From contig JAITOQ010000156.1 of assembly GCA_031289865.1 (NCBI GenBank), forward strand, positions 1-5,920: a stretch of DNA of 5,920 nt, written 5' to 3'. Below the pieces are notes generated by a model. That model worked only from the letters and a program-made list of their open reading frames with translations, was not told where the DNA came from and made no database searches. Origin of the DNA: Clostridiales bacterium. GTDB taxonomy: Bacteria; Bacillota; Clostridia; Christensenellales; JAISNN01. Shown here piece after piece: positions 1-5,060 of this stretch (the stretch's first letter is position 1; each line of letters begins with the position of its first letter). A program made the position numbers and the translations under genes.

Positions 1-604
1 GATTGTTTCCGTCCGCCAAAAGTCCGAATAGCTCTATGTAGGTATAGCCGAAGCTCTCCGCGAGGGGTTTCAATTCCGAATTGACATTTAAGATAGCCTC
101 CGTGGATTTTTCAATATGATATTGCTTATCTTTGACTGGGTAGATAGATTGAATAAAGACGGTTGCGTCGGGGAGACGTTTTTGAATCTCCGCCAAAATA
201 ATTTTGTAGTTATCCAAAACATAGCTTGCGGACTTGCCGCTGTTTAGGTCGTTTATCCCGATCAAAAGGACAACGACCGTCGGATCAATGTCAAAAAGCG
301 ACAGCGCGAGCCGATTTATCACGCCCGCAGTCGTATCTCCGCCGATCCCGCGGTTGTAGACCTCAAGCGGTAAATCATAGTATTTATCGAGGTCGTAGCC
401 GTCGGTAATACTGTCCCCGATAAAGACGATTTGTCCGCTCTCAAAAGTCGGATTTTCCTTAAGAAACGTCTCGCATTTCATCGCGTAATATGCCTCAAGG
501 TAAAACTCGTTAGCCTTAATCATCTTAACCGTAATGATCGCTCCGATCACCGCAATCGCCGTAACGATAGCGGCAACAATAATAATAAAATTTCGTTTTT
601 TCAT
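1..604 (-). CDS. SGNH/GDSL-family hydrolase, membrane-anchored, 3' end outside window
   Basis: The visible 201 residues are the N-terminal part of an SGNH (GDSL-like) esterase/lipase/acetylhydrolase, a family that removes acyl or acetyl groups from lipids or glycans; the substrate cannot be read here. Residues 1-4 are MKKR and 5-26 form one hydrophobic segment, so the protein is probably a signal-anchored or secreted protein acting outside the membrane. Block I is GDSIT at 63-67 with nucleophile Ser65, block II is NRGIGGD at 84-90 with an oxyanion Gly, and block III is GIND at 116-119 with Asn118. The block V Asp/His pair should lie beyond base 1, so the gene is partial by window edge and not visibly broken. 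The ATG at 602-604 has no Shine-Dalgarno site, but a strong promoter abuts it. The next Met (residue 28) would remove the membrane segment and has no better ribosome site, so I keep the first ATG. It is the last minus-strand gene here and has its own promoter, separate from serA. Family assignment is firm; exact function is unknown. Confidence 0.88.
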   Translation of the reverse strand, partial: MKKRNFIIIVAAIVTAIAVIGAIITVKMIKANEFYLEAYYAMKCETFLKENPTFESGQIVFIGDSITDGYDLDKYYDLPLEVYNRGIGGDTTAGVINRLALSLFDIDPTVVVLLIGINDLNSGKSASYVLDNYKIILAEIQKRLPDATVFIQSIYPVKDKQYHIEKSTEAILNVNSELKPLAESFGYTYIELFGLLADGNN

Positions 605-610
605 GATTAT

Positions 611-639
611 AGTATACACCGTTTTTGGGGCGTTGTCAA
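611..639 (-). promoter_or_regulatory. Promoter of the SGNH hydrolase gene
   Basis: On the minus strand there is a perfect -35 box TTGACA (639-634), a 17-base spacer and a -10 box TATACT (616-611). Only six bases separate the -10 box from the ATG at 604, so transcription should begin at or next to the start codon. A second TATAAT overlaps this -10 box on its downstream side, but its spacing of about 22 from the -35 box is too long. Confidence 0.8.
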
Positions 640-691
640 TATGTAATCTAAAATTCGTAAAATGATTTTCAAAAAGGATAGTCTCAGTTTG

Positions 692-734
692 TTTTCCGAC
701 TAATTTGGAGTGGCACTCCAAATTAGTCGGAAAA
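692..734. repeat. 43-bp perfect palindrome
   Basis: The arms 692-712 and 714-734 are exact reverse complements (21 bp) around a single central base at 713; the inner part reads GGAGTGGCACTCC. The ends are TTTT and AAAA. Neither side is followed by a clear T-run beyond the stem, so it is a poor intrinsic terminator in either direction. It lies between the end of the serine operon and the promoter of the SGNH gene. It may be a small palindromic repeat element or a long dyad protein-binding site; function is unknown. Confidence 0.85.
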
Positions 735-778
735 TCCTACGAAAAACGAACAAAAAGCGGCATTAGTATTCTATGCAG

Positions 779-834
779 CGAAGTACTCTATCTTACGAAG
801 TACTCTGCAAAACGCTATTTCAAGAATACTCTGC
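779..834 (+). repeat. Cluster of short direct repeats
   Basis: The string CGAAGTACTCT occurs at 779-789 and again at 796-806, the second copy continuing with GC, and a shortened version GAATACTCTGC follows at 824-834. The stretch beginning near 768 (ATTCT...GCAGCGAAG...TCT) resembles a decayed copy of the interspersed repeat seen at 3333-3360, though this is weak. Plus-strand reading frames here show no recognisable protein, so I treat 735-857 as non-coding. Confidence 0.5.
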
Positions 835-857
835 CATAAAAAACGGAAAATCCCTAC

Positions 858-892
858 AAAAAAAGTCGGAACATATCTCTACGCCCGACTTT
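858..892 (-). terminator. Probable intrinsic terminator of the serC-serA operon
   Basis: Read on the minus strand, AAAGTCGG (892-885) pairs with CCGACTTT (869-862) across a 15-base loop, and the descending arm runs into seven consecutive T residues (864-858). That is the arrangement of a rho-independent terminator. It lies about 80 bases past the serA stop codon and beyond a second hairpin at 928-963. Confidence 0.65.
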
Positions 893-927
893 AATCTTCA
901 TGAATTACGAGAGTTTTTGAAAAGAGT

Positions 928-963
928 GCAGAGAAAAAATTTTCTAGAAAATTTTTTCTCTGC
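928..963. terminator. AT-rich 17-bp perfect hairpin just downstream of serA
   Basis: Arms 928-944 and 947-963 pair perfectly around a TA loop; the outer part is GCAGAG/CTCTGC and the inner part is A/T runs with TTTTC-TA-GAAAA at the tip. It begins ten bases after the serA stop codon. On the minus strand the stem is followed by a modest T-rich stretch, so it may act as a first terminator, or as a 3'-end stabilising structure placed before the better terminator at 858-892. The lack of a long terminal T-run lowers confidence that it terminates on its own. Confidence 0.55.
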
Positions 964-973
964 TCTATTTTTA

Positions 974-2137
974 TCAATATATACAAACCTTCAAAAACCC
1001 TTCGATTTTTTTCAGTTCATCGACGGTTTTGGGTGCGATTTCCGTATCGGTATCGAGTATCATATAGCCGAGGTCGCCTTTGGTCGCGCTCAGCATATTG
1101 GAGATATTGATTTTTGCCTTCGAGAGAAACGCTGTCGCTTGCGCTATCATACTACTGATATTTTTGTGAGTGATCGTTATCCGATACTGACCGCTGCGCG
1201 GGAGGGTTGCGGTCGGGTAGTTTACGCTGTTGACGATATTGCCGTTTTCGAGATAATCCTTTAGCTGACGTGCCGCCATGATAGCGCAATTATCCTCCGC
1301 TTCGGGAGTAGACGCGCCGAGATGCGGTATCGCTATGATATTGTCGATACCGAGAACGTCGTCGGTCGGAAAGTCCGTGATATATTTTGCGACCTTACCG
1401 GAAACGACCGCCTCGATGATGTCGTTTGTGTTTACGAGCTCACCGCGTGCGCAATTGATGATTTTTACGGAATCCTTCATCTTTGAAATCGAGTCCGCGT
1501 TAATCGTCCCTTCGGTAGACGGGAGGAGCGGTAGGTGGAGGGTGATATAGTCGCATTTATTATAGAGCGTATTGATATCCTTTGCGCGCTCTACCTTGTT
1601 GTTTAGCGTCCAAGCCGCGTCCACGCTTAGGTAAGGGTCATAGCCCAAAACCTTCATATTGAGTCCGATTGCGGCATTCGCGACCAAGATTCCGATTGCG
1701 CCCAAGCCGATTACGCCGAGGGTTTTTCCCGTGAGTTCGGGGCCGACAAACTGATTTTTGTATTTTTCAACCAACTTCGGAACCTCTTCGCCCTTGCCTT
1801 TTTGCGCGCTTGCCCAAGCTATGGATTCGGAAACCTTACGCGAGGCGAGTAGGAGAGCGCAAATAACCAACTCTTTTACCGCATTTGCGTTTGCGCCGGG
1901 GGTATTAAAGACGACGATATTTTTTTCGGTCATCTTGTCGATAGGGATATTATTGACTCCCGCGCCCGCACGCGCCACGGCTTTTAGGTTTTTGCCGACT
2001 TTAAAGTCCGCCATTTTGTAGCTGCGGACGACGATTCCGTCCGCGTCTACGCTGACGTCTTCGGTAAAATCGTATTTTTCATCAAATACGCTGTTGATTT
2101 CGTTGCTTATTTCATTGAGCTTTAAAATCTTGTACAT
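974..2137 (-). CDS. serA: D-3-phosphoglycerate dehydrogenase with C-terminal ACT domain
   Basis: Cytoplasmic NAD-dependent enzyme that oxidises 3-phosphoglycerate to 3-phosphohydroxypyruvate, the first committed step of serine synthesis. The 387-residue protein has a substrate-binding part at about 1-95 and 285-310, a Rossmann NAD-binding core with GLGAIG at 144-149, the catalytic Arg in NCARGE (Arg231), the catalytic His in PHLGAST (His272), and an ACT domain at about 317-387 that in this family can bind serine for feedback control. Length fits the shorter SerA type, which lacks the extra intervening domain of the ~530-residue forms. The position usually held by the catalytic Glu reads DFPTDD (255-260), so Asp259 or Asp260 seems to replace it. 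The start is supported by AAGGAG seven bases upstream of the ATG. It begins 29 bases after the serC stop, so the two are almost certainly one transcript, ending at the hairpins downstream. Confidence 0.95.
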   Translation of the reverse strand: MYKILKLNEISNEINSVFDEKYDFTEDVSVDADGIVVRSYKMADFKVGKNLKAVARAGAGVNNIPIDKMTEKNIVVFNTPGANANAVKELVICALLLASRKVSESIAWASAQKGKGEEVPKLVEKYKNQFVGPELTGKTLGVIGLGAIGILVANAAIGLNMKVLGYDPYLSVDAAWTLNNKVERAKDINTLYNKCDYITLHLPLLPSTEGTINADSISKMKDSVKIINCARGELVNTNDIIEAVVSGKVAKYITDFPTDDVLGIDNIIAIPHLGASTPEAEDNCAIMAARQLKDYLENGNIVNSVNYPTATLPRSGQYRITITHKNISSMIAQATAFLSKAKINISNMLSATKGDLGYMILDTDTEIAPKTVDELKKIEGFLKVCIY

Positions 2138-2166
2138 ACAAAACTCCTTATTTATGTAACCGGTGA

Positions 2167-3240
2167 TTACTTATTTTCCGTTTCAAACTTTTTCATAAAT
2201 CCGATCAATTTTTTTACACCCTCGATCGGCATTGCGTTGTAGATAGACGCTCTCATACCGCCGACGGTTTTGTGACCGGCGAGAGTGACCAAGCCTTGCT
2301 CTGCGGCTTCCTTGATAAACTTTTTATCAAGCTCCGCGTTCGGTGAAAGGAACGGTATATTCATGAGCGAGCGGTCTTTTTTGTTGACGTGGTTGACGTA
2401 AAAAGCCGAGTTGTCCACAAAGTCATATAGGAGAGCGGCTTTTTCCTCATTGATTTTTTGGATAGCGGATACGCCGCCGAGCTTTTTTAGATGACGCGCA
2501 TTCAGCATCGAGAGATAGATTGCGAGGCAAGGCGGGGTATTAAACAGACTTGCCGCGCTTGACTGTGTGTAATAGTTGAGCATCTTCGGGCAATTCGGCA
2601 GCTCCTTTGTGATGAGGTCTTTGCGAATGACGACTACCGTCAGTCCCGCGGGACCGAGATTTTTTTGCGCACCCGCGTAAATTAAACCGAATTTTTCAAC
2701 GTCGATTTTTTCACTCAAGATATTTGAGGACATGTCCGCGACGATCGGCGACGGGGTATTCGGGAGTGTAGTGTATTTTGTCCCGTATATCGTGTTGTTC
2801 GTCGTGATATGGACGTAGTCCGTGTCCGGTCTAAAAATGTTGTCGGGAAGTTCGGGAATGTATGTAAAGGTCGCCTCTTTAGAGGACGCGACCGCCTTTA
2901 TATCGCCGTACGGAACGGCTTGCGCAAGCGCACGCTCCGACCAATGTCCCGTGATGACATAATCGGCTTTGCCTTTTTTTAAAAGGTTCAGAGGTACGGC
3001 GTCAAACTGCTGTGACGCTCCGCCTTGTAAAAGCAAAATTTCGTAAGTGTCGGGAACGTTCAACAGTTCCTTTAAGGTCGCGACAAATTCGTTTTGAATT
3101 TCCTCGTAAGCCTTTGACCTATGGCTCATTTCGGCAACACTCATGCCCGTATCCCCGTAGGAAAACATATTTTTTTGAGCTTCGAGTAACGCGTCCTCAA
3201 ACAATACGGACGGTCCTGCGGAAAAATTGTAAACTCTCAT
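2167..3240 (-). CDS. serC: Phosphoserine aminotransferase
   Basis: PLP-dependent class V aminotransferase that transfers the amino group of glutamate to 3-phosphohydroxypyruvate, giving 3-phosphoserine; this is the step after SerA, and the same enzyme can also serve pyridoxal phosphate synthesis. The protein of 357 residues opens with MRVYNFSAGPSVL, typical of SerC, carries GGAS at 73-76 in the cofactor phosphate pocket, and has the PLP-binding lysine in AGAQKN (Lys193). It ends with the SerC-like AGHKTVGGMRASIYNAMP region at 321-338. Length matches the usual ~360 residues. The frame is open for 29 more codons upstream, to 3327, but the family start and the GGAAG seven bases before the ATG at 3240 point to the shorter protein. 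It is the first gene of the serC-serA operon, and 633 bases separate it from the oppositely reading caspase gene. Confidence 0.96.
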   Translation of the reverse strand: MRVYNFSAGPSVLFEDALLEAQKNMFSYGDTGMSVAEMSHRSKAYEEIQNEFVATLKELLNVPDTYEILLLQGGASQQFDAVPLNLLKKGKADYVITGHWSERALAQAVPYGDIKAVASSKEATFTYIPELPDNIFRPDTDYVHITTNNTIYGTKYTTLPNTPSPIVADMSSNILSEKIDVEKFGLIYAGAQKNLGPAGLTVVVIRKDLITKELPNCPKMLNYYTQSSAASLFNTPPCLAIYLSMLNARHLKKLGGVSAIQKINEEKAALLYDFVDNSAFYVNHVNKKDRSLMNIPFLSPNAELDKKFIKEAAEQGLVTLAGHKTVGGMRASIYNAMPIEGVKKLIGFMKKFETENK

Positions 3241-3282
3241 GACGGTTCTTCCTTTTTTCATAATTTTTTTTAATGATAGAAT

Positions 3283-3294
3283 AGTATATGTCAA
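3283..3294 (-). promoter_or_regulatory. Possible promoter elements of serC-serA
   Basis: On the minus strand TATACT (3288-3283) could be a -10 box giving a leader of about 36 bases before the serC ATG. The only good -35 word, TTGACA (3294-3289), abuts it directly and so cannot pair with it at normal spacing, and no good -35 box is seen 16-18 bases upstream. The promoter is therefore weak, dependent on an activator, or placed elsewhere in 3241-3330. Confidence 0.3.
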
Positions 3295-3332
3295 AAATTT
3301 CTTAACGGCATAAAATATTGTACGCAATCGAC

Positions 3333-3360
3333 GTCATTCTGAGCGAATGCGAAGAATCTC
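3333..3360 (+). repeat. Interspersed repeat, CATTCTGAGCGA...GCGAAGAATCT type
   Basis: This 28-base element has inverted ends, ATTCT (3336-3340) and AGAAT (3353-3357), around a GC...GC core. A partial copy in the opposite orientation runs off the right end of the window (5905-5920). Words of this kind recur as dispersed non-coding repeats in many bacterial genomes; that is from memory and was not searched. It sits just upstream of the serC regulatory region. Confidence 0.6.
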
Positions 3361-3460
3361 AAATATGAAATAGTATGCGTAGAATATTATGTGCCACAAT
3401 TTTTAATGACAGCAAATATTATACGTCAAACAAGAAAATTAAGCAACTAAAATAACACCG

Positions 3461-3491
3461 AAAAAAATAAACTTGTGAAAATATTCACAAG
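3461..3491 (-). terminator. Strong intrinsic terminator on the minus strand, no adjacent gene
   Basis: Read leftward, CTTGTGAA (3491-3484) pairs exactly with TTCACAAG (3479-3472) across the loop TATT, followed by TTT, A and seven T residues (3471-3461). This is a textbook rho-independent terminator on the minus strand only; the plus strand has no T-run after the stem. No minus-strand coding region lies between it and the nucleotidyltransferase stop at 5061, so what it terminates is unclear: an unseen small RNA, read-through antisense to the caspase gene, or a gene that was once adjacent. Confidence 0.7.
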
Positions 3492-3496
3492 CACAG

Positions 3497-3692
3497 CATA
3501 ACGGTAATATGTGTTTCTCGTAGGGGACGATGCCTCATCGTCCCTCAAAAAAGCGAATCTAAGATGTCGATACGCTTTAACGCTTTATAATGGTAACGTG
3601 TCTCTTGTAGGGGACGATGCCTCATCGTCCCGTATCCGAATAAAAAAAGCTAATTAAAAACGTCAATATGCTTTAACGCTCTATAACGGTAA
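3497..3692 (+). repeat. Two tandem-like copies of a palindromic repeat (copies 1 and 2)
   Basis: The hairpin core GGGACGATG-CCT-CATCGTCCC (9-bp stem, 3-base loop, preceded by TAG and one G) occurs at 3524-3544 and at 3611-3631, 87 bases apart. The flanking words repeat too: ATAACGGTAA-like strings at 3498-3507, 3587-3596 and 3683-3692, and GCTTTAACGCT at 3574-3584 and 3670-3680. The region is thus a partly duplicated unit of about 90-96 bases rather than two chance insertions. No T-run follows the stems, so these are not canonical terminators. I see no coding frame here. Confidence 0.8.
3605..3646 (+). repeat. Left 42-bp inverted repeat bracketing the caspase gene (copy 2 extended)
   Basis: This segment starts TTGTAGGGG, contains the CATCGTCCC hairpin and ends CGTATCCGAATAAAAA. 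All 42 bases match the reverse complement of 4987-5028. Copy 1 at 3521-3544 shares only the TAGGGG-hairpin part and then diverges, so the extended identity is special to the two copies on either side of the caspase gene. Confidence 0.85.
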
Positions 3693-3697
3693 TAAAA

Positions 3698-3741
3698 TTC
3701 CCATCCGGGGAGGGGTGGCGGCGAATGCCGACGGGGTGGTT
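3698..3741 (+). repeat. GC-rich interspersed repeat with GGGGTGG direct repeats
   Basis: A GC-rich island in AT-rich surroundings. It has an imperfect stem CCCATCC/GGAGGGG (3700-3706 with 3709-3715), a small CGGC-GAAT-GCCG hairpin, and GGGGTGG repeated at 3712-3718 and 3733-3739. It resembles a non-coding repeat I recall from Clostridia and related gut bacteria; I could not search for it. It lies 60 bases upstream of the caspase promoter. Confidence 0.6.
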
Positions 3742-3800
3742 AAATGTTTGTCGGTTACGCCCGTTTTTGTAAAAAAAATTAGGAATTTATAAAAACAGTA

Positions 3801-3829
3801 TTGACATACTTTGTTTTATGGTCTATAAT
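3801..3829 (+). promoter_or_regulatory. Perfect-consensus promoter of the caspase gene
   Basis: TTGACA (3801-3806), a 17-base spacer and TATAAT (3824-3829) match the sigma-70/A consensus at every hexamer position with ideal spacing. The stretch 3769-3797 just upstream is rich in A and T runs and could act as an UP element. A second TATAAT at 3831-3836 lies seven bases further on. The predicted start near 3836 gives a leader of just under 40 bases. Confidence 0.88.
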
Positions 3830-3845
3830 ATATAATAGATAAAAA

Positions 3846-3864
3846 TAACCTCGGTTATAAGGAG
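3846..3864 (+). promoter_or_regulatory. Leader dyad and ribosome binding site of the caspase gene
   Basis: TAACC-TC-GGTTA (3846-3857) is a 5-bp inverted repeat about ten bases past the expected transcription start, followed almost at once by AAGGAG (3859-3864), nine bases before the ATG at 3874. The ribosome site fixes the start. The dyad could be a small operator or a minor leader hairpin; it is short enough to be chance. Confidence 0.55.
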
Positions 3865-3873
3865 TACGACAAA

Positions 3874-4965
3874 ATGCCTCTATCTGATGGAAGAAATGTA
3901 GCTCGATCTTCTGGGCGGCAAAAAAGTAAAATAGCGTTGGTCATAGGTTGCTCGGCGTATAAACACTTAAACTCCTTAAGGGGTACAAAAAACGATGCGG
4001 AGAATATGAGAGATATTTTCACCAACCAACTCGGTTTTAATCGGGTTCAGTTTTCGTTGGACGACGGCAGACAAACCTTACTTGACAAGATTGATAAATT
4101 TATTGCGGAAGCGAGGAATTACGATATTCGCGTGATTTATTATTCCGGTCACGGAACGGAATCAAACGTGAATAATTATATATTGCCCGTGGATTATATT
4201 AGTAGTGGGGTGGCTGCGCTCTATAGAAATGCGGTTCCGCTAAGTCTTTTCTTTGACCATTTAAACGACGATAGCGAAAGAAAAGCCGCTAATGTCTTTA
4301 TATTAGACGCGTGCAGAGTGGAGGCAAAGGGTTCGGGCGATACCTTTAAATTTGTCGACGGTAAGCTGCCGCGGAATACGATAGTACTCCATGCCGCGTC
4401 AAGGGGAGAAGTCGCGATAGACGGCGGTGGAAACGGGCATTTTACGGGAATCCTAAAAAAGTACATTGTCCAACGCGGATTGACAATCAACAAAGTCATG
4501 GGACTCACAACAGAGGATTTTGAAAATGTGTATCCTTCCGACTCGGCACCAAATATCAATCAACGTCCACTTGGTGATGAAATCTATCTAAACGGTGAAC
4601 CCGAAGACATACTTCAATCACATCAAAATCAAATACCCGCGCTTCATCAACCCGTTCCAAATCCGCCGCCGCTCTATGTGGTGCTTGATGAACCGCCCGT
4701 TCAAGTTCAACTGTCTGCGGAAGAATGCGATAAGCGCGGTGAGGACTATTATTACGGACGCGGCGTGACACAGAGTTATACGGAAGCGGTGAAGTGGTAT
4801 CGAAAATCAGCCGAACAAGGAAATGCTCGTGCGCAATACAATCTCGGTTATTGTTATCACTACGGGCAAGGAGTAGAACAGAGTTATACGGAAGCGGTGA
4901 AGTGGCATCGAAAATCCGCTGCGCAAGGAGATGAAAGGGCGAAAGCGGCATTGAGGAGATTATGA
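3874..4965 (+). CDS. Caspase-like (C14-type) protease with C-terminal Sel1-like repeats
   Basis: A 363-residue protein. Residues 19-240 form a caspase/metacaspase fold: KIALVIGCSAYKHLNSLRGTK (19-39) with NDAENM is the first strand and helix, YYSGHG (89-94) holds catalytic His93, FILDACR (142-148) holds catalytic Cys147, and NINQRPLGDEIYL (227-239) closes the domain as in other bacterial members. Both catalytic residues are present, so it should be an active cysteine endopeptidase. A Pro-rich linker (about 249-280) leads to two 36-residue Sel1-like repeats at about 285-320 and 321-356, alpha-helical modules that usually bind protein partners. There is no signal peptide or membrane segment, so it is probably cytoplasmic. 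It stands alone, has its own strong promoter and reads against both neighbours. Bacterial caspase homologues have been linked to regulated cell death and antiphage defence, but nothing next to it confirms such a role. Domain calls are firm; substrate and trigger are unknown. Confidence 0.93.
   Translation: MPLSDGRNVARSSGRQKSKIALVIGCSAYKHLNSLRGTKNDAENMRDIFTNQLGFNRVQFSLDDGRQTLLDKIDKFIAEARNYDIRVIYYSGHGTESNVNNYILPVDYISSGVAALYRNAVPLSLFFDHLNDDSERKAANVFILDACRVEAKGSGDTFKFVDGKLPRNTIVLHAASRGEVAIDGGGNGHFTGILKKYIVQRGLTINKVMGLTTEDFENVYPSDSAPNINQRPLGDEIYLNGEPEDILQSHQNQIPALHQPVPNPPPLYVVLDEPPVQVQLSAEECDKRGEDYYYGRGVTQSYTEAVKWYRKSAEQGNARAQYNLGYCYHYGQGVEQSYTEAVKWHRKSAAQGDERAKAALRRL
4770..4916 (+). repeat. 108-bp coding repeat within the Sel1 region
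   Basis: Bases 4770-4797 are identical to 4878-4905, and after one mismatch the next ten bases (4799-4808 and 4907-4916) also match. The period is exactly 108 bases, or 36 codons, one Sel1 unit. The encoded segment QSYTEAVKW is shared by both units. Identity at synonymous positions suggests a recent duplication or gene conversion. Confidence 0.85.
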
Positions 4966-4986
4966 CCGCCGTAATCGATCATTTGA

Positions 4987-5028
4987 TTTTTATTCGGATA
5001 CGGGACGATGAGGCATCGTCCCCTACAA
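4987..5028 (-). repeat. Right 42-bp inverted repeat bracketing the caspase gene (copy 3)
   Basis: The exact reverse complement of 3605-3646, including the 9-bp hairpin at 5002-5022. It starts 21 bases after the caspase stop and ends 32 bases before the stop of the convergent nucleotidyltransferase. Its hairpin might slow transcription from either side, but no T-run follows it, so it is not called a terminator. Confidence 0.85.
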
Positions 5029-5060
5029 AACGACACCGATTCGTAACGCCTTTGAGTGTT

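Noticed and set aside
226..646. Plus-strand small proteins of 60 and 71 residues
   Set aside because: They lie opposite the SGNH gene, have biased compositions typical of antisense frames, and match nothing recognisable.
773..1264. Plus-strand open frame of 163 codons
   Set aside because: Most of it lies opposite serA; it matches no family and has no convincing ribosome site.
3283..3294. Strong serC promoter from adjoining TTGACA and TATACT
   Set aside because: The two boxes abut with no spacer, so they cannot act together; kept only as a low-confidence -10 candidate.
3241..3327. Upstream extension of serC by 29 residues
   Set aside because: The extension is not SerC-like, while the ATG at 3240 has a good ribosome site and starts the canonical NFSAGP N-terminus.
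3497..3692. Possible CRISPR array
   Set aside because: There are only two hairpin cores, and the spacing sequences are themselves related to one another rather than unique spacers; no cas gene is present.
4556..4951. Minus-strand open frame opposite the caspase gene
   Set aside because: It is the antisense shadow of the Sel1 repeats; its internal repetition merely mirrors the 108-bp coding repeat.
5002..5022. Bidirectional terminator between the convergent genes
   Set aside because: The stem is good, but no T-run follows on either strand, and the same element occurs upstream of the caspase gene where no terminator is expected.
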